Source of the DNA: Candidatus Heimdallarchaeota archaeon
GTDB lineage: Archaea; Asgardarchaeota; Heimdallarchaeia; Heimdallarchaeales; Heimdallarchaeaceae
NCBI GenBank assembly: GCA_023705945.1
Contig: BPTM01000174.1
Coordinates: 1-44,932 of the forward strand
Direction: 5' to 3'
Length of the DNA: 44,932 nucleotides
In this document: positions 41,506 to 44,932 of the stretch, piece by piece
Position numbering within the stretch: position 1 is the first letter of the stretch
Layout of the letters: each line of letters opens with the position of its first letter
Translations under genes and position numbers: made by a program
Notes under the pieces: model-generated
What the model was told of the DNA's origin: nothing
The model's input: the letters and a program-made list of their open reading frames with translations, nothing else
Databases searched by the model: none

Positions 41506-42388
41506 AGAATATAATTTATCTCTGAAAGATTTCGAAAGTTTATTTCGACCAACCTGGTGTCCCGGTTGTGGAAACTTCTCCCAATGGAGAGCAATCCGCC
41601 AAGCGTTAATTGATTTAGAGATACCTCAAGAAGAGGTTGTGCTAGTGAGTGGTATTGGTTGTTCATCACATATGCCTAACTTTCTGAAAGTATACGGATT
41701 ACAAACACTTCATGGTAGAGGTATACCTGTTGCAACTGGAATTCGTTTAGCAAATCCAAAGCTTACTGTTATAGTTTATGGTGGAGATGGAGACATCTAT
41801 GGTATTGGTGGAAATCATTTTCTACATGCTTGCAGGAGAAATGTGGACATTATTACTATAGTCTCAAATAACTATGTTTATGGTTTAACAACAGGGCAAG
41901 CAAGTGCAACTACTCCAGTTGGAACAATAACTAGAACAACTCCTAGAGGATCGATTGAAAATCCTCTGAATCCAATATCGGTTGCTCTTGCTGCAGGAGC
42001 TACCTTTGTTGCAAGAGGTTTTTCTGGTGATCTAAAACATCTCAATTGGATAATCAAAGAAGCCATTAACCATAGGGGTTTTGCCTATGTCGATGTGCTT
42101 AGTCCTTGTATAACTTTCAACAAGAATCAAACATTTGATTATTTCAGACAGAAGGTTTACAAAGTAGAAGATACTGGGCATGATACAGAAAACTTCTCTG
42201 GAGCTATGGATTTAGGAAGTCAAATTTTTATAAAAGACAAAATACCTATCGGAATCTTCTATCAAATTGAGAACAAAACAACATACGAAGAAAGAGATTT
42301 CGCTTTAAATCAAGGTATTATTCCTGCTCAAGCTCCTCTAGATCTAACAGAAGAACAAATTAAAATCATTACCGAGGAATTTTATTAA
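41498..42388 (+). CDS. korB: 2-oxoacid:ferredoxin oxidoreductase, beta (TPP/Fe-S) subunit
   Basis: 296 residues. The [4Fe-4S] ligands are Cys21 and Cys24 (PTWCPGCGNFSQW), Cys55 (SGIGCSSHMP) and a late Cys in DVLSPCITFNKN. The thiamine diphosphate/Mg site is VYGGDGDIYGIGGNHFLHA, followed by NNYVYGLTTGQASATTP. It pairs with the fused gamma-alpha subunit, whose gene end it overlaps. No separate ferredoxin-like delta subunit is encoded nearby, as expected for the two-subunit archaeal form. Confidence 0.93.
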   Translation: MSEEYNLSLKDFESLFRPTWCPGCGNFSQWRAIRQALIDLEIPQEEVVLVSGIGCSSHMPNFLKVYGLQTLHGRGIPVATGIRLANPKLTVIVYGGDGDIYGIGGNHFLHACRRNVDIITIVSNNYVYGLTTGQASATTPVGTITRTTPRGSIENPLNPISVALAAGATFVARGFSGDLKHLNWIIKEAINHRGFAYVDVLSPCITFNKNQTFDYFRQKVYKVEDTGHDTENFSGAMDLGSQIFIKDKIPIGIFYQIENKTTYEERDFALNQGIIPAQAPLDLTEEQIKIITEEFY

Positions 42389-42404
42389 TGAAAAGGGATT
42401 AAAA

Positions 42405-44270
42405 ATGAAAGTAACAAAACAAGAAGCGATTAAACTTGGTATAACCCTTGCAATGTTAGTAACAGCGATTATACTTACTATGGTATTTACTCGTGGAACA
42501 GTTGACATCAGTAATCATGATGCTACTTTACACGCAAGATATGACTACAAGAATAACAGTAATATAACCCATGTATATACAGCTGAAGTCAACTTCACTT
42601 TTCTAATTACTAATAGCTCAACTTATCCTGAAACAATAGAAACTTACGACTTAGGAGATAATTTTACATTATGGTTAGCATACTCTCCAGTAATAGAAAT
42701 AGGTTATGACAAACAGCTCATCTTTCGCGTCTCAATAACAGATGAAACAAACACAACGGTATCTCAAACACCGATTATTGGTAACTTTAGTATAGACATA
42801 AAATGTACAGAAACAGATGAAAATATAGAAGGACTAGATCTTACCTTACCAGCATCTTCTATAAAAGAAGATCATATAGACCAGGAATGGGTGATATTTA
42901 CTGTCAGATTACCTTATAAAACAAATGTAGTTCTTACACTGTTGTTTATCGTTGGTATTCTCTGGGTAATGGAAGCAATACCCTTGGTTGCAACAAGCAT
43001 AATGATTCCGATTTTTGGTGTGATATTTCTTAGTTTAAGTGCTAAAGGTTTACTTGCTCCATTTGCTGAACCTGTTATCTTTCTGTTTCTCGGTGGTTTT
43101 ATAATTTCGAAAGCAATGAACAAGACCGGAGTAGATAAATGGATATCTCTCAACATTGTAAGAATTAGTCCGAATAACCCCAAAATCTTGATGTTATTAA
43201 TGATGGTTGTTACTGCCGTTCTTTCAATGTTTATGAGTAATACTGCAACAGCTGCTACGATGATTCCAATAGCAGTAGCTGTTACAGATAAACTCAAAGT
43301 GAATAAAGAGATAGACGAAGAAAAAATTGATCGATATGGTAAAGCACTAATTTTAGGTATTGCTTATAGTGCATCCCTAGGTGGGATTGGTTCAGCTATT
43401 GGTACTCCAGCTAACCCCATAGCCATTGCTTTGCTTGCTCAATACGCAGATGTTCATATTACATTTATTGAATGGTTTATCTTTGGTTTACCAATAGTTT
43501 TGTTGATGTTACCTTTAATCTGGTTATATCTTTGGTTCATAATGAAACCAGAAGTACCAAAAGAAAGTATTTCCAACGCAAAATCAGCTGTTAAGAAAGA
43601 ATTAGATAATATGGGCCGTCTAAATAAAAAACAAATTTATGTTCTGGTAGTTTTCTTCTTTGCATTAATTTTATGGTTCTTAGAAGGGACGATTAAGAAA
43701 TACCTATTCCCAACTTTCTCTTCTTCTATTGTAGCTATTTTTGCAGCATTTATGCTGTTTATTCCTGCAGTTTTCAGTGGTTCAAAAATATTAGAAGGAA
43801 GAGATATGAATGATCTCAATTGGAATGCCATTTTGATTTTCGGTGGGGGTTTAGTTTTAGGTGTAGTATTAACAGAAGCTGGAGCTGGAGATATGATTGC
43901 ATTTTCTCTTGAGAATCTGAATTTTTCATACAAAATTCTATTCATAGCTTTGATTGCATTACTTGGTGTACTTCTTACGTTCATAGCTTCAAATACGGGT
44001 TCAGCTGCAATACTTGTACCATTAGTTATCCCGTTAGGTTTACTATTCGGTATAGATCCTGTTCTTTTAGCAGTTGTTGCAGCTATTGGATCAAGTGTGG
44101 ACTTTATGTTGCCCCAGGGTACTCCACCCACGATGATTGCGTATAGCACGGGTAAATATACGGTTAGGGAAATGGCAAAAATAGGTTCAATAGCAGACAT
44201 TTTTGGTTTATTGCTAATCGCCTTTGTTCTACCGTTTTTCTGGAGATTCCTCGGAGTTGTGTATTTCTAA
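42405..44270 (+). CDS. DASS/SLC13-family carboxylate transporter with N-terminal extracytoplasmic domain
   Basis: 621 residues, against roughly 450-500 for typical members. A first membrane helix (LGITLAMLVTAIILTMVF) is followed by a ~140-residue polar, beta-rich domain with several N-x-S/T sites (residues about 30-170), which should lie outside. The transporter core starts near residue 175 (VVLTLLFIVGILWVMEAIPL) and has the two SNT substrate/sodium motifs, FMSNTATAATMIPIA and ASNTGSAAILVPLV, plus the hairpin GSAIGTPANPIAIAL. The family imports di- or tricarboxylates (or sulfate) with sodium. The gene starts 16 bases after korB with AAGGGATT as SD, so it is co-transcribed; uptake of a dicarboxylate feeding the oxidoreductase is a reasonable inference. 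Confidence 0.88.
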   Translation: MKVTKQEAIKLGITLAMLVTAIILTMVFTRGTVDISNHDATLHARYDYKNNSNITHVYTAEVNFTFLITNSSTYPETIETYDLGDNFTLWLAYSPVIEIGYDKQLIFRVSITDETNTTVSQTPIIGNFSIDIKCTETDENIEGLDLTLPASSIKEDHIDQEWVIFTVRLPYKTNVVLTLLFIVGILWVMEAIPLVATSIMIPIFGVIFLSLSAKGLLAPFAEPVIFLFLGGFIISKAMNKTGVDKWISLNIVRISPNNPKILMLLMMVVTAVLSMFMSNTATAATMIPIAVAVTDKLKVNKEIDEEKIDRYGKALILGIAYSASLGGIGSAIGTPANPIAIALLAQYADVHITFIEWFIFGLPIVLLMLPLIWLYLWFIMKPEVPKESISNAKSAVKKELDNMGRLNKKQIYVLVVFFFALILWFLEGTIKKYLFPTFSSSIVAIFAAFMLFIPAVFSGSKILEGRDMNDLNWNAILIFGGGLVLGVVLTEAGAGDMIAFSLENLNFSYKILFIALIALLGVLLTFIASNTGSAAILVPLVIPLGLLFGIDPVLLAVVAAIGSSVDFMLPQGTPPTMIAYSTGKYTVREMAKIGSIADIFGLLLIAFVLPFFWRFLGVVYF

Positions 44271-44280
44271 AGGAACACTC

Positions 44281-44299
44281 TTCCCTTTTTTCCTTTTTG
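44281..44299 (+). terminator. T-rich terminator after the korAB-transporter operon
   Basis: ttcccttttttcctttttg follows the transporter stop by about ten bases, in a convergent intergenic gap, fitting archaeal oligo-T termination. Confidence 0.45.
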
Positions 44300-44313
44300 T
44301 ACTAATTTTCAAA

Positions 44314-44932
44314 TCATATCTCCACATCATTTTCATCTTTAGTAGGTGCAGGTTTCTTAGTTGGCCACCAATTCCACTTCTCAGCAACTGACATAATAGC
44401 AGGTACAAGTATAGTTCTCACGATAAAAGTGTCAACCAAAACGGCAATACAGAGCATAAATCCAAATTGATTAAGAACCATTTCCTTTGATAGAAGTAGA
44501 CCTGAAAATGCAATAGCCATGATTATTCCTGCAAATGAAATGATGTTCCCAGTTTTATACAATCCTTTGTGAATGGATGCTTTGTCTGTATAGCCTTTGT
44601 CTCTATATTCTGATATTCTAGATAATAAGAATATATCATAATCAAGTCCAAGACCTATCAGAATTAAAAAAGCCATTATTGGTACTAACCAATAAAATGC
44701 ATGAACATCCTGTAATGGAGAAAATACATTATTCAAAAATGAGGTTTCGAAAACTAACACTCCTAGTCCATAGATGAAAGATAAGGTAATTCCTATAGTA
44801 AATATAAGTCTCAAAGGTATGAAAGCTGACTTGAACATTAATCCAATCAGAATGTAGACAACAATTAGTGTAATTGAAATCATAAGTGGAAATAACTCGT
44901 AAACCTTATCTATAGCATCAACCATCACCGTT
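44314..44932 (-). CDS. MMPL/RND-family transporter, C-terminal fragment cut by window edge
   Basis: The frame stays open to the right edge, so the N-terminal part lies outside. What is seen (about 206 residues) is the last membrane bundle of an MMPL-type exporter: FPLMISITLIVVYILIGLMF, FIPLRLIFTIGITLSFIYGL, AFLILIGLGLDYDIFLLSRI with the proton-relay DYD motif, GNIISFAGIIMAIAFSGLLL, and CIAVLVDTFIVRTILVPAIM, ending in a short acidic cytoplasmic tail (APTKDENDVEI). MMPL proteins export lipids, fatty acids or other hydrophobic molecules; some archaeal ones have no known substrate. Confidence 0.88.
   Translation of the reverse strand, partial: TVMVDAIDKVYELFPLMISITLIVVYILIGLMFKSAFIPLRLIFTIGITLSFIYGLGVLVFETSFLNNVFSPLQDVHAFYWLVPIMAFLILIGLGLDYDIFLLSRISEYRDKGYTDKASIHKGLYKTGNIISFAGIIMAIAFSGLLLSKEMVLNQFGFMLCIAVLVDTFIVRTILVPAIMSVAEKWNWWPTKKPAPTKDENDVEI

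Noticed and set aside
43637-44200. A 187-codon open frame on the minus strand inside the carboxylate transporter gene.
   Set aside because: It lies wholly antisense to a clear DASS transporter with conserved motifs, is rich in Pro/Lys/Ile typical of antisense frames, and has no recognisable domain.
1-44932. tRNA, rRNA, riboswitch or CRISPR features.
   Set aside because: Reading both strands gave no cloverleaf with a T-loop motif, no rRNA-like segment and no regularly spaced repeats; intergenic gaps are all under about 200 bases.

Overview
The window looks like archaeal chromosome. It is A+T-rich (roughly two thirds by eye). Most first genes of transcription units have a TATA-like box centred about 24-28 bases before the start codon, which is the layout of leaderless archaeal transcripts, while genes inside operons carry Shine-Dalgarno (SD) sequences. 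The gene content agrees: a single-OB-fold SSB, a ferredoxin-dependent 2-oxoacid oxidoreductase, a peptide importer with its binding protein tied to the membrane, and a PAS protein whose C-terminal half looks longin/roadblock-like. An Asgard-type archaeon is plausible, but that is inference. No rRNA, tRNA or CRISPR array was seen, and no gap between genes exceeds 300 bases.

Layout. 1-2.6 kb: edge of an F420-type luciferase-like oxidoreductase, an SSB, a PAS protein and a DUF1684 protein. 2.7-6.4 kb (minus): larE-larC-larB for the nickel-pincer cofactor, followed by a short-chain dehydrogenase broken by one in-frame TAA. 6.5-11 kb (plus): a lone serine recombinase, two tandem secreted subtilases and a DmpA-type P1 peptidase. 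11-28.4 kb (minus): a long peptide/amide-utilisation cluster. 28.6-36.5 kb: a beta-lactamase-fold hydrolase, an Eis-like acetyltransferase, a membrane acyltransferase-like protein, a broken small membrane protein gene, a PlsY-like protein, a class I aminotransferase and a DinB-like protein. 36.6-44.3 kb (plus): a large orphan coiled-coil protein, an AEC transporter, and an operon of korA-korB plus a DASS-type carboxylate transporter. The right edge holds the C-terminus of an MMPL-type transporter.

The most interesting part is 13.85-28.4 kb. In transcription order it encodes a peptide-binding protein, DppBCDF-like importer, TPR-HTH regulator, CoA-acylating (methyl)malonate-semialdehyde dehydrogenase, a small helical protein of unknown function, a class III omega-aminotransferase, a NylC-like self-cleaving P1 hydrolase and a frameshifted amidohydrolase, with a formamidase-family gene and an S9 peptidase beyond. 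This reads as uptake of peptides or amides containing beta- or omega-amino acids, intracellular cleavage, transamination to a semialdehyde and oxidation to acyl-CoA. An almost identical dyad (GTTTAG-N15-CTAAAC) lies upstream of the BRE/TATA elements of both the binding-protein gene and dppB, and between the binding-protein gene and the divergent beta-lactamase-fold gene. It is a candidate operator tying these units together.

Three genes are interrupted: two by in-frame TAA codons and one by a one-base frameshift. They may be pseudogenes or consensus errors; because TAA ends many intact genes here, codon reassignment is not supported.
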